Shown here in pieces: positions 34,470-43,316 of a stretch of 64,000 nt of DNA. Numbering within the stretch: the stretch's first letter is position 1; each line of letters begins with the position of its first letter. Origin of the DNA: HXMU1420-13 sp965229525 (GTDB lineage Bacteria; Bacteroidota; Rhodothermia; Balneolales; Balneolaceae). Location of the stretch: the NCBI GenBank assembly GCA_965229525.1, contig OZ245886.1, positions 2,170,001 to 2,234,000 of the forward strand, read 5' to 3'. The translations under genes were made by a program, and so were the position numbers. Below the pieces are notes generated by a model, which saw only the letters and a list, made by a program, of their open reading frames with translations, had not been told where the DNA came from and made no database searches.

Positions 34470-35912
34470 TCATTTGAGGCTTTTCGCAACATCTCGAATT
34501 ACTTCTAACAAATAATCGATGTCTTCTTTTTGTTTTCTGTGATTTATGATACAGGCACGAATCACAAACTTGCCATTTAATTTTGTGCCGGTTATAAAAA
34601 TGCGCCCATCTTTTTCCAAAGCAGAGATCAACGCTTGGTTTAGTTCAGTGATTTTCTTTTCGTTTTTTAATCCACCAACATATCGGAAGCAAGAAACCGC
34701 CAAATGAGAACGCGATATGAGTTCAAAATCATTGGAAGCTTCAATTTGGTCTGAAAGATAATGAGTCAAATCAATGTCTTTTTGAATCATCGTACGAATC
34801 CGTCGCATGCCATAGGTTTTTACAGACATCCATATTTTCAATGACTTCGCATTTCTGGATAGCTGAAAAGTGTGCTGGTTAAAGTCGAGTCGGCCTTCAT
34901 GTTCAAGTGAGGTATCCAAATAATCTGCTTTTTTGAAGTATGCCGATCGAAGCATATCCCAGTTTTTTACTAACACACATCCTACTTCAAAAGGTTGATA
35001 CAACCATTTGTGAAAGTCCATAGCAACGGAATCTGCTCGTTCTATTCCGTCATATTCAAATTTTATTGAATCCAGACAGGCAGCAAGTCCGCCGTAGGCA
35101 CCATCCACATGAAACCAGCAATCATAGTTCTCGGCGATATCAGCGAGCGCATTTAAATCATCGATAGCACCGGTATTAACTGTGCCGGCTGTACCAACAA
35201 TGCAAAATGGTTCAAATCCATTTTTGATATCTTCCTGTAGCTGAGATTCTAACGCATTCAGATTAATGGTGAAGTCAGCATTCGTATCAATTTTTCTAAG
35301 CTGGTTGCTCCCAATACCTAAAAATTCTACACTTTTATCAACACACCCATGCACTTCTTTGGATGCATAAATAGTAAATGGCTTTTGATTAAATAGTCCG
35401 TTCTTGCGAATTTCATTCTTCTCAAAAAAAATATTTCTGGCGATGGTTAGTCCGTGAAGATTAGCAGCTGATCCTCCACTAACTAATACTCCACCTACAT
35501 TTTCATTATAGCCGATCATATCGGCTCCCCACTGAACCACTCTCTTTTCGATTTCAGAAATCGAAGGACTCAAATGCCATTTCCCAACATTTTGATTGAT
35601 TGTTGAAGCAAGCATTTCAGCAATTATCGACATCTGATTTCCACCAGCCATCACATAAGCGTACATATGTTTACCAAGATTATCAGTCGCTGTATCGGTA
35701 ACCTGCACTTTGGTTAGTTTTAGAACTTCTTCAAAATCGAGACCTTCTTCCGGTAAATCTTCATCAAACCAGGATTCAATTTTATACTGAGGGAAATGAT
35801 GGTAGGCTTTTCTATCTTCAAAATGTTCAAACTTATCAAGCACAATGTTAGACGCTAGTTCAATTAGTTTTTCGAACTCATCTCTATGTAGATCTAAAGA
35901 AATGTTACTCAT
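34470..35912 (-). CDS. PLP-dependent decarboxylase family protein
   Basis: 480 residues of the group II decarboxylase family (aromatic amino acid, glutamate and related decarboxylases). Seen are the GxxxSGGSAANLHGLTIAR cofactor block, the WFHVDGAYGGLAA Asp/Ala segment that contacts PLP, and the Schiff-base Lys in SVAMDFHKWLYQP, near residue 301. It lacks a signal peptide and is probably cytoplasmic. The substrate is not determined by the motifs. It lies 5 bases after the hotdog thioesterase gene on the same strand. The 34281-34469 stretch downstream holds no gene that I can see. Confidence 0.93.
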   Translation of the reverse strand: MSNISLDLHRDEFEKLIELASNIVLDKFEHFEDRKAYHHFPQYKIESWFDEDLPEEGLDFEEVLKLTKVQVTDTATDNLGKHMYAYVMAGGNQMSIIAEMLASTINQNVGKWHLSPSISEIEKRVVQWGADMIGYNENVGGVLVSGGSAANLHGLTIARNIFFEKNEIRKNGLFNQKPFTIYASKEVHGCVDKSVEFLGIGSNQLRKIDTNADFTINLNALESQLQEDIKNGFEPFCIVGTAGTVNTGAIDDLNALADIAENYDCWFHVDGAYGGLAACLDSIKFEYDGIERADSVAMDFHKWLYQPFEVGCVLVKNWDMLRSAYFKKADYLDTSLEHEGRLDFNQHTFQLSRNAKSLKIWMSVKTYGMRRIRTMIQKDIDLTHYLSDQIEASNDFELISRSHLAVSCFRYVGGLKNEKKITELNQALISALEKDGRIFITGTKLNGKFVIRACIINHRKQKEDIDYLLEVIRDVAKSLK

Positions 35913-35917
35913 TTCCT

Positions 35918-36346
35918 TTATTTTTTGTCAACAATTGCTAATGTACAGCGAGAAGTGCAAACAAGTTTTCCGCGTCCGTCTTCGATTTTTGTCTCCCAAA
36001 CATGTACAGACCGGCCTAGCTGAATAGGTTTTGCCACAGCTCTAACTATGCCACCTTCTTTTACCGCTCGATGGTGATTAGCATTAATTTCTATTCCAAC
36101 AGCGGTTTTGTTTTTAGAAATATTAAACCATGCACCTAGTGAACAAAGTGTTTCCGCTAATGCAACAGAAGCCCCACCATGTAAGATTCGAAATGGTTGA
36201 ACTGTTCTCGAATCTACGGGCATTTCGGCAATAACTTCTTCTCTGGTTAACTTGATGAAAGTAATTCCGAGCGTTTTGCCCATATCTTCAGCACCATTTT
36301 CGAGGTACCAGGCAACTTTTTCTTTAATATTTTTCTCTATCTCCAT
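35918..36346 (-). CDS. PaaI/MenI-type hotdog thioesterase
   Basis: 142 residues of the hotdog fold. The active-site block RILHGGASVALAETLCSLG carries the catalytic Glu (after LA), as in YdiI/MenI and PaaI proteins that hydrolyse acyl-CoA thioesters. VGIEINANHHRAVKEG is the second characteristic strand pair. It is divergent from the acyl-CoA synthetase of the beta-oxidation operon, with about 100 bases between the starts and a 15-bp palindrome at 36356-36370. A role in recovering CoA from acyl-CoAs is plausible; the exact substrate is unknown. Confidence 0.92.
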   Translation of the reverse strand: MEIEKNIKEKVAWYLENGAEDMGKTLGITFIKLTREEVIAEMPVDSRTVQPFRILHGGASVALAETLCSLGAWFNISKNKTAVGIEINANHHRAVKEGGIVRAVAKPIQLGRSVHVWETKIEDGRGKLVCTSRCTLAIVDKK

Positions 36347-36355
36347 AAAAATTTG

Positions 36356-36370
36356 CTTAACAGTGTTAAG
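36356..36370. promoter_or_regulatory. Palindrome CTTAAC-AGT-GTTAAG between thioesterase and beta-oxidation operon
   Basis: A perfect 6-bp-arm palindrome with a 3-base spacer, 10 bases from the thioesterase start and 78 bases from the acyl-CoA synthetase start. The internal 13-mer TTAACAGTGTTAA recurs exactly at 48455-48467, before the FMN reductase. This is a good operator candidate for a TetR-like or similar regulator, which I cannot identify here. Confidence 0.6.
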
Positions 36371-36448
36371 TTACGTAATTATTTGTTGGAACCGCTTTCT
36401 TATGTACATTCGCATAACATCGGTCTGTAAAATAAATCACTAGAAAGT

Positions 36449-38254
36449 ATGAAATATGAACCTGCAGTAGTACCGCTTTTAATAGATCAGCGGTTAAAAG
36501 AGAATAAGTTAGGAATTGCAGCTGCGGTAAAACGTAATGGAGAGTGGATAGAAACTAGCGTTGAGGATTTTCGCAATAAGGTTAAATATCTCGGTTTAGG
36601 GTTGTATTCACTAGGTGTAAGAAAGGGTGATCGGGTGTCGATTCATTCTGAAAATTCAACCGAATGGTTGATTTGCGATCAAGCCGTTTTATCGATTGGG
36701 GCAGTAAATGTGGCTATTTATACCACGCAACCAGCAGATCAGATTACTTACATTCTTCAAAATTCTGAGGCAAAGGTTCATATTGTTTCAAATGATGGAT
36801 TATTCGAAGAGACAAAACCTCTTATCAAGGCAATTAAAACGGTTACTTCCATAATCTCGATTCAGCCATCAAACCATGAAAAGCTTTTAGGTTTTGGGCA
36901 AGTGATGGAGATGGGCCAAGCGCTGGAAAAAGACCAGCCTGATCTATTTGAAGAACATAGAAATGCGATTGAACCTGATGATTTAGCAAATATAAATTAC
37001 ACCTCAGGGACAACCGGTGTGCCTAAAGGAGTGATGTTAACTCATATGAATTTAGCATCTAACACTATTGCATCAGCTTCAAGGATGCCATTTAATGCAG
37101 AGATCATCGATCGGCCAAAAATACTTTCATATCTGCCATTAGCGCATATGTTAGAAAGAATTGCCACCTATTTATACATCCATGAAGGTGCAAGTATTTA
37201 TTATGTCGAGGATATTCAGGAATTCAAAACTGATCTCATTACGATAAAACCTATTTATTTTGCTACAGTACCCAGGCTGTTAGAAAAAATTATGACAGGT
37301 CTCAAAGTGCGGGGTCAGGAATTAAGTGGTGCAAAGAAGACTTTGTATTACTGGGCAATAAAATTTGCTGAAGAGTTCGATCCAGAACATCCCCCAAAAG
37401 GATTAGATGCATTACGATGGAAATTCGCCGATAAACTAGTGTATCAGAAGATACGCGATGGAATGGGGGGAAATTTACTCGGTACAACAGTTGGAGGCGC
37501 TGCTCTGGCACCGAATGTAATGCGGTTCTTCAATGGAATTGGCTTTAAAGTAGGGATGGGGTACGGACTCACAGAAACCTCTCCGGTTATGACATCCAGT
37601 TTACCGGATCAGATTAGAATTGGTTCGGCTGGTGTACCTCTTGAAGACGTGGAAATTAGAATCGCTGAAGATGGCGAGATTCAAACAATTGGTCCTAATG
37701 TGATGAAGGGCTACTACAAAATGCCGGACAAAACAGCAGAGGTAATGACCGAGGATGGCTGGTTCTGTACTGGTGATATTGGGTATATCGATGATGAAGG
37801 TTGGCTATTTATCACGGATAGAAAAAAATCTATGTTTAAGCTTTCAACTGGTAAATATGTGGCACCACAACCCATTGAAAATTCACTTATGAACAGCGGA
37901 TTTATTGATCAGGCATTGGTGATTGGAAATCAGGAAAAGTTCTGCGCTGCTTTAATTGTGCCGGACTGGACAAATATGAAAAAGAGATTTGAAAACAATG
38001 GATATGATTTCCCAACAGAAAATGTTTGTGAAAATGAGTACGTAATCCATCGTATTCAAAGAGAAGTGGATAAGGTGAATATGAAACTTCCTCATTGGGA
38101 AAAAGTGAAAAAATTTATCCTGATTGAGGAAGCATTTACCATTGATAAAGGAGAGTTGACACCAAAAATGAGTATCAGAAGGAGTGTAGTGAAAGAACAT
38201 AACAAAGAGTCGATTTCTCGCATATATGCTGACTCTGAAACATCCGCAATATGA
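36449..38254 (+). CDS. Long-chain acyl-CoA synthetase (AMP-forming)
   Basis: 601 residues of the ANL adenylating family. The ATP-binding P-loop TSGTTGVPKG (near 185) and the A5 to A8 motifs (YGLTETSP, then the WFCTGDIGYID and DRKKSMFKLSTGKYVAP segments) are present. It activates fatty acids to acyl-CoA for degradation. It is the first gene of the beta-oxidation operon, whose 3' end overlaps the next start by 4 bases (ATGA). The 600-residue length matches bacterial FadD15-type or plant-like enzymes rather than E. coli FadD. It is divergent from the thioesterase gene. Confidence 0.94.
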   Translation: MKYEPAVVPLLIDQRLKENKLGIAAAVKRNGEWIETSVEDFRNKVKYLGLGLYSLGVRKGDRVSIHSENSTEWLICDQAVLSIGAVNVAIYTTQPADQITYILQNSEAKVHIVSNDGLFEETKPLIKAIKTVTSIISIQPSNHEKLLGFGQVMEMGQALEKDQPDLFEEHRNAIEPDDLANINYTSGTTGVPKGVMLTHMNLASNTIASASRMPFNAEIIDRPKILSYLPLAHMLERIATYLYIHEGASIYYVEDIQEFKTDLITIKPIYFATVPRLLEKIMTGLKVRGQELSGAKKTLYYWAIKFAEEFDPEHPPKGLDALRWKFADKLVYQKIRDGMGGNLLGTTVGGAALAPNVMRFFNGIGFKVGMGYGLTETSPVMTSSLPDQIRIGSAGVPLEDVEIRIAEDGEIQTIGPNVMKGYYKMPDKTAEVMTEDGWFCTGDIGYIDDEGWLFITDRKKSMFKLSTGKYVAPQPIENSLMNSGFIDQALVIGNQEKFCAALIVPDWTNMKKRFENNGYDFPTENVCENEYVIHRIQREVDKVNMKLPHWEKVKKFILIEEAFTIDKGELTPKMSIRRSVVKEHNKESISRIYADSETSAI

Positions 38255-40602
38255 AAGCATTTCGAAAAATTAGAAAAGTCGCTGTTTTAGGTTCGGGTGT
38301 GATGGGGAGTCAAATAGCTGCCCATTGCATAAACGCTGGGCTTGAAGTCTTGCTGCTTGATTTAAAAAGTGATGACCCCAATAGACCTAATAAAATTGCC
38401 GAAGAGAGCCTTAAAAAGATATTGAAAATTAAACCAGCTCCCTTTGCTACTCCAGAGTTTGCTCACTTGGTTAACGTTGGAAATTTTGAAGATGATTTGC
38501 AGAAGCTATCGGAAATGGATTGGATTTGCGAAGTTGTAATCGAACGAATGGATATTAAACAGCAATTGCTTTTAAAAATTGATGCTGTTCGCTCTACAGA
38601 TTCGATAGTAAGTTCAAATACATCCGGATTGCCTATTTCAGAAATTTCAAGCAAATGTTCGGATTCATTTAAAGAGCATTTTCTAGGAACCCATTTCTTT
38701 AATCCACCCAGGTACATGCACTTATTGGAACTAATTCCGATTGTGGAGACGAAGCCAGATGTTTTAGAAACAATGACGTTGTTTTTTGATCAAGTTCTCG
38801 GCAAAGGTGTGGTTAATTGCAAAGACACCCCGAATTTCATAGCAAACAGAATTGGGGTGTATTCAATGGCAAGTTTACTTCCTTACTTCTTTGAAGGTGA
38901 TTTTCGTGCAGAGGAAATTGATCTTTTATGTGGGACGATCACCGGGTATTCAAAAGCGGCTTCTTTTCGGACTGCAGATATTGCCGGTCTTGATGTATTA
39001 GCGCATGTTGCATCCAATTTATATCCAGCAATTCCACATGATGAGGAAAGAGCAGCATTTGATCTAACTGATGGATTTTTGAATATGGTTAAAAAAGGGT
39101 CTATTGGGAATAAAGCAGGTCAGGGTTTTTATAAGAAAGTTCAAACGAAGGCTGGGCGTGAGTTTCATGTAATCAATCCAGAATCACTTGAATACGAACC
39201 TCAGGAAAAACCGGAGTTAGAATTTCTAATAGAAGCAAAGAAAATAAAAAACACGGAAAGCAGGCTGAAGTTCCTTGTGAATCATGATTCTAGAGAAGGA
39301 CGCTTCATTTGGGAAGTTCAAAGAAAATTGATGCTATATGCCGCTAATAGAGTACCAGATATTTCTGATTCCATAGAAGCTATTGACCGGGCAATGAAAT
39401 GGGGATTCAATTGGGAACTGGGACCATTCGAGCGGTGGGATGCACTGGGGATTAAAGAAGCATCAGCGCGAATTAAAGAAGATGGTTTTGAGATTCCCAA
39501 ATTAATTCTTGAGATGTTGGAATGTGGTGTGACTTCATTTTATCAGGATGGGAATGTGTATGACCCAATTTCAAAATCGATGATCGAAGTTCCATTGCAA
39601 TCTAGGAAAGAGATCACAAAAGCGAGTGTTTATTCACAGATACCTGTTATCGAAAATAGTTCATCTGCACTCCATGATCTGGGAGATGGAATTGCTTTAT
39701 TTGAGTTCAAAACTAAAAATTCTACCCTAAATTCAGAAATAGTTCAAACTCTCGAAAAATCATTATCAGTAGTTGAAGAAAATTTTGATGGAATGGTAAT
39801 TAGCCATTGGGGATCAAATTTTGCGCTTGGAGCTGATTTGATGGAAGCAATTACCAAATATCAGCAGGGCGATACCAGTGGTGTTTACAAAACGGTTGAT
39901 GATTTCCAAAGAACAGCAGTTGCTCTTAGGTATGCGCCATTTCCTGTGGTAGCTGCACCATTTGGAATGGCACTAGGAGGAGGTGCTGAATTTATTTTGT
40001 ATTCAGATAAGGTTGTTGCTCATCATGAATTATATATGGGGCTGGTTGAAGTTGGTGTAGGTTTAATTCCGGCTGGTGGAGGCACAACTGAACTGCTGAA
40101 ACGAGCGATGAATAATTTACCTGCCGATGCAGACGAGCTGCCTTTTATTAAAGAAGTTTTCAAAACTATAGGGCTTGCAAAAGTTTCTGAAAGTGCTGAA
40201 ATGGCGAAGAATATGACGCTTTTGCCAGATGATACAGTGATAGAAATGAATCGAAATAACTTAGTATCAACGGCTAAATCGGTAGCATTATCGATGGTCG
40301 CTGAAGGATATCATCCACCTAGAAAATTAAAAATACCTGTACTTGGGAAGAAAGCCGAAAGCACTTTGAATTTGATGCTTTATGTTATGAATGAAGCTGG
40401 TTTTGCAAGCGATTATGATCAAGTTGTAACTGGCAGAATTGCAAAAGTATTAGCGGGTGGTGATCTGGTTGAACCGCAGTTTGTATCAGAAGATTATCTG
40501 CATCATTTAGAAAGAGAAGCCATTTATGAATGTCTAAATGATGAGCGAACACATGCCCGAATCGAACATATGCTAAAAACTGGAAAACCATTAAGAAATT
40601 AG
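38251..40602 (+). CDS. 3-Hydroxyacyl-CoA dehydrogenase / enoyl-CoA hydratase (FadN-like)
   Basis: 783 residues. The NAD-binding N-terminus AVLGSGVMGSQIAAH (about 11-25) opens a 3-hydroxyacyl-CoA dehydrogenase core with FLGTHFFNPPRYMHLLEL and a C-terminal 3HCDH domain. The enoyl-CoA hydratase/isomerase-like part lies at the C-terminal side (about 475-670), with APFGMALGGGAEFILYSDK and MGLVEVGVGLIPAGGGTTELL. This domain order (dehydrogenase then hydratase) is that of B. subtilis FadN, opposite to E. coli FadB. It catalyses two steps of beta-oxidation. The gene overlaps the synthetase gene by 4 bases and is 2 bases from the thiolase. Confidence 0.93.
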   Translation: MKAFRKIRKVAVLGSGVMGSQIAAHCINAGLEVLLLDLKSDDPNRPNKIAEESLKKILKIKPAPFATPEFAHLVNVGNFEDDLQKLSEMDWICEVVIERMDIKQQLLLKIDAVRSTDSIVSSNTSGLPISEISSKCSDSFKEHFLGTHFFNPPRYMHLLELIPIVETKPDVLETMTLFFDQVLGKGVVNCKDTPNFIANRIGVYSMASLLPYFFEGDFRAEEIDLLCGTITGYSKAASFRTADIAGLDVLAHVASNLYPAIPHDEERAAFDLTDGFLNMVKKGSIGNKAGQGFYKKVQTKAGREFHVINPESLEYEPQEKPELEFLIEAKKIKNTESRLKFLVNHDSREGRFIWEVQRKLMLYAANRVPDISDSIEAIDRAMKWGFNWELGPFERWDALGIKEASARIKEDGFEIPKLILEMLECGVTSFYQDGNVYDPISKSMIEVPLQSRKEITKASVYSQIPVIENSSSALHDLGDGIALFEFKTKNSTLNSEIVQTLEKSLSVVEENFDGMVISHWGSNFALGADLMEAITKYQQGDTSGVYKTVDDFQRTAVALRYAPFPVVAAPFGMALGGGAEFILYSDKVVAHHELYMGLVEVGVGLIPAGGGTTELLKRAMNNLPADADELPFIKEVFKTIGLAKVSESAEMAKNMTLLPDDTVIEMNRNNLVSTAKSVALSMVAEGYHPPRKLKIPVLGKKAESTLNLMLYVMNEAGFASDYDQVVTGRIAKVLAGGDLVEPQFVSEDYLHHLEREAIYECLNDERTHARIEHMLKTGKPLRN

Positions 40603-40604
40603 CC

Positions 40605-41789
40605 ATGAGAGAAGCTTTTATAGTTGATGCGAAACGAACGGCCTGTGGAAAAGCCAATAAAGGAAGTTTTAGGTATACCTATCCTGATACATTAGCAGCC
40701 GAAGTAATAAAAGATTTAATGGGGAATACCCTTGAAATTGAACCCTCTAGAGTTGATGATGTTATTATGGGATGTGCTTTCCCGGAAGCTTCTCAGGGGT
40801 TGAATATCGCTAGAAATATTGCACTTCATGCCGGATTACCCGATTCAGTTCCCGGGATGACAGTAAATAGATTTTGCTCTTCTGGATTGCAAACTATTGC
40901 ATTGGCTGCAGAGCGTATAATGGTTGGTGCCGCTGATGTGATCATTGCAGGTGGTGTCGAAAGTATGAGCATGGTTCCGATGGGCGGAATGTCTGTGCAA
41001 CCAAATCCTGAAATAATGGATAGCAGACCTGAGATCTATATTAGCATGGGTTTAACAGCAGAAAATTTGGCATCAAAATATAATATCTCAAGAGAAGCAC
41101 AGGACGAATTTGCATTAAATAGTCACTTGAAATCAGTATCTGCATGGAAGAATGGTCGATTTTCTGAACAAATCACACCTGTGAATGTTGTTCATCAAAA
41201 TGTTTCTGGTGATGGTGAAATAATTGAAGAAACCGTGGAATTCAAAATAGATGAAGGTCCACGTGCTGATACTTCGCTAGAAGTTCTAAACAAACTTCGT
41301 CCTGTTTTTAAAGTGAAAGGAAGTGTTACTGCCGGGAATTCATCACAAATGAATGATGCTGCGGCAGCTGTATTAGTTGTTTCCGGTGAAGTTGTTAAAG
41401 AGCTTGGACTTGAACCTATGGCAAGGTATGTTTCTTATCAAGTAGCAGGTGTAGCACCTGAAATTATGGGTATTGGCCCAGTTGAAGCGGTGCCCAAAGC
41501 ACTTCACAATGGTGGCTTGGAATTGAAATCCATTGATTTAATTGAATTAAATGAAGCATTTGCAGCTCAATCATTAGCAGTAATTCAAGAGCTTCATCTA
41601 AATCAGGATATGGTAAATATTAATGGTGGTGCAATTGCTATGGGGCATCCGTTAGGCTGTACGGGTGCAAAATTGACCACTCAAATTCTGTATGACTTGA
41701 AATCACAGAAGAAAAAGTACGGTATGGTTACCATGTGCATTGGAGGAGGCATGGGCGCAGCAGGAATTTTTGAAAATCTACAGGTTTAA
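40605..41789 (+). CDS. Acetyl-CoA acyltransferase (thiolase, FadA-like)
   Basis: 394 residues, full length for a degradative thiolase. Catalytic residues are C91 (NRFCSSGLQT), H348 (AMGHPLGCTGA) and C378 (CIGGGMGAA). It cleaves 3-ketoacyl-CoA to acetyl-CoA and a shortened acyl-CoA, the last beta-oxidation step. It is placed between the FadN-like gene and the dienoyl-CoA reductase-like gene with 1-2 base gaps, so these form one transcript. Confidence 0.95.
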   Translation: MREAFIVDAKRTACGKANKGSFRYTYPDTLAAEVIKDLMGNTLEIEPSRVDDVIMGCAFPEASQGLNIARNIALHAGLPDSVPGMTVNRFCSSGLQTIALAAERIMVGAADVIIAGGVESMSMVPMGGMSVQPNPEIMDSRPEIYISMGLTAENLASKYNISREAQDEFALNSHLKSVSAWKNGRFSEQITPVNVVHQNVSGDGEIIEETVEFKIDEGPRADTSLEVLNKLRPVFKVKGSVTAGNSSQMNDAAAAVLVVSGEVVKELGLEPMARYVSYQVAGVAPEIMGIGPVEAVPKALHNGGLELKSIDLIELNEAFAAQSLAVIQELHLNQDMVNINGGAIAMGHPLGCTGAKLTTQILYDLKSQKKKYGMVTMCIGGGMGAAGIFENLQV

Positions 41790-41790
41790 T

Positions 41791-42645
41791 ATGTTTACAA
41801 CCGATACGCTAAAAGGGAAAACAATTTTAATAACTGGTGGTGGTAGTGGGCTTGGGCTAGCTATGGCAAAAGGTTTCTGTAAATCTGGTGCAGATGTTGT
41901 GATTTGTGGCCGAACACCCGAAAAACTAGAAAAAGCTACTGTTGAAATTGGTAATGAAAGAGAAGGATCAAAAGTTCAAGGTTTTTCTGTTGATGTACGT
42001 GATCATGATGATGTGAAAGCAATGTTCCAACATGCAATTGAAAAGTTTGGGGCTATCGATGGGCTTGTAAATAATGCAGCAGGTAATTTTCTTTCTGCAT
42101 CTGAAGATTTATCTCCAGGTGGGTTTAAAGCGATCGTAGATATTGTATTACATGGCACATTTAATTGTACTCATGCCTTTGGAAATTATTTAATCAACAG
42201 CAAAAGGGATGGTACAATTCTTAATATTGTAACTACTTATGCTGAACATGGCTCTTCATTTGTTCTACCTTCTGCTTGTGCAAAAGCTGGTGTTTTAGCA
42301 ATGACAAAGTCGTTGGCGCATGAATGGGCAGAATATGGAATTCGAGTAAATGCAATTGCACCTGGACCATTTCAGACTAAAGGAGCTTGGGCAAGATTAG
42401 TGCCCGATTCAATGGTTGAAAAAACGATGGTGAAGCAAAACCCTATGAAAAGATTAGGTCAAAAAGAGGAACTGGCCAATTTGGCAATCTTCATGATGTC
42501 TAACCTCGCTACTTACATAACGGGAGAATCTGTCGTAATTGATGGGGGAGAAAGCTTAAAAGCCGGTCAATTCAATTTTGTGACAGATGTAATGTCTCGG
42601 AAAAAACTCAAAATGGCATTTAAAGCAATGAGGCCAAAAAAGTAA
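41791..42645 (+). CDS. SDR family 2,4-dienoyl-CoA reductase-like oxidoreductase
   Basis: 284 residues from the ATG at 41791, one base after the thiolase stop. The upstream in-frame ATG at 41740 would overlap the thiolase gene in another frame and is not chosen. The Rossmann motif is TGGGSGLG and NNAAGN follows. Instead of the usual YxxxK it has SFVLPSACAKAG, as seen in the dienoyl-CoA reductase (DECR) branch. FNFVTDVMS and the KKLKM tail are at the end. The likely role is reduction of double bonds in unsaturated acyl-CoA, so that polyunsaturated acids can enter beta-oxidation. The assignment rests on motif and operon. Confidence 0.88.
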   Translation: MFTTDTLKGKTILITGGGSGLGLAMAKGFCKSGADVVICGRTPEKLEKATVEIGNEREGSKVQGFSVDVRDHDDVKAMFQHAIEKFGAIDGLVNNAAGNFLSASEDLSPGGFKAIVDIVLHGTFNCTHAFGNYLINSKRDGTILNIVTTYAEHGSSFVLPSACAKAGVLAMTKSLAHEWAEYGIRVNAIAPGPFQTKGAWARLVPDSMVEKTMVKQNPMKRLGQKEELANLAIFMMSNLATYITGESVVIDGGESLKAGQFNFVTDVMSRKKLKMAFKAMRPKK

Positions 42646-42801
42646 TCAGCTTACTAAAAGAGCAATTGTAATTATGCTCACTATCAATGCAATATAAAAT
42701 ACATCCGTTACAATATTAGGGCGATGAAGCTTCATATAGTGTTTATTCACAATATGCTCAAATCCTAATTTATAGTATTTATTGTACAAACCGGTTTTCA
42801 T
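42646..42801 (-). CDS. Single-helix membrane peptide, 51 residues
   Basis: A short frame, ATG at 42801 and TGA at 42646, preceded by an almost ideal ribosome site AAAGGAGG (42808-42815 on the other strand) with 6 bases of spacing. The first 27 residues are basic and aromatic (Lys, Tyr, His), and the last ~21 are a hydrophobic helix ending in LLVS. Its stop is next to the stop of the SDR gene (tail to tail). It is upstream of nothing on its strand. The strong ribosome site, rare in this region, argues that it is real. Function is unknown. Confidence 0.65.
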   Translation of the reverse strand: MKTGLYNKYYKLGFEHIVNKHYMKLHRPNIVTDVFYIALIVSIITIALLVS

Positions 42802-42831
42802 CTTAAACCTCCTTTAAAGTCAAAGAAGTTA

Positions 42832-43227
42832 TCAGTCAATTTCAGCTAATTGTTTTTCCAATTCAGCAACTCTTGCTTTTAAGCTACTTACTTCTCTGTC
42901 GCGTTGTGTTACTCGTATCATTTCACCTTCAATCCAGGTTTCAACCCAAATTTGAACGCCTTTATCATACTTAGCTCGAGTAACTAGTTCATATGTATTG
43001 TAATCGTAAAGTTTCCAAATTCCGTGTTCTAAAAAGCGTTCGCCATCCTTGTAATAATGACCTTCCTGAAGAACTTCACCCGTAGAACTAAACATTACTA
43101 CGTCAAAATGGTTTCCTACAACGTGAGTAACAATTTTCTCATTCTCAGTGTCAATTTTGTTCTGGGCTGTTGTGTTTGTAAATCCTGTTAATATTAGTAG
43201 GAATAGGGTAACAATTAAAGTTTTCAT
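42832..43227 (-). CDS. Exported small protein with MORN-like core and coiled-coil tail
   Basis: 131 residues. Signal peptide about 1-22 (ending TTAQ). The middle has FSSTGEVLQEGHYYKDGE and HGIWKLYD, of the MORN_2/YwqK style also seen in the protein at 1628-2251. A final 25-residue segment (REVSSLKARVAELEKQLAEID) has leucine and hydrophobic spacing of a coiled coil. It is predicted to be periplasmic and oligomeric. The 51-residue peptide gene lies downstream on the same strand, 30 bases apart. No enzyme motif is visible. Confidence 0.75.
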   Translation of the reverse strand: MKTLIVTLFLLILTGFTNTTAQNKIDTENEKIVTHVVGNHFDVVMFSSTGEVLQEGHYYKDGERFLEHGIWKLYDYNTYELVTRAKYDKGVQIWVETWIEGEMIRVTQRDREVSSLKARVAELEKQLAEID

Positions 43228-43316
43228 AGCAATACCTCTCTGCTTATGGTGCTTTTCAATGTTACCAAATTGTTAACTTAAAGTAAAGCTAAAGTTACCT
43301 TAAATTTACCTCAATG

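Noticed and set aside
41740..41790. An upstream ATG for the SDR gene.
   Set aside because: It would overlap the thiolase gene by 50 bases and add residues without family support; the ATG at 41791 follows the stop by one base, as in the rest of the operon.
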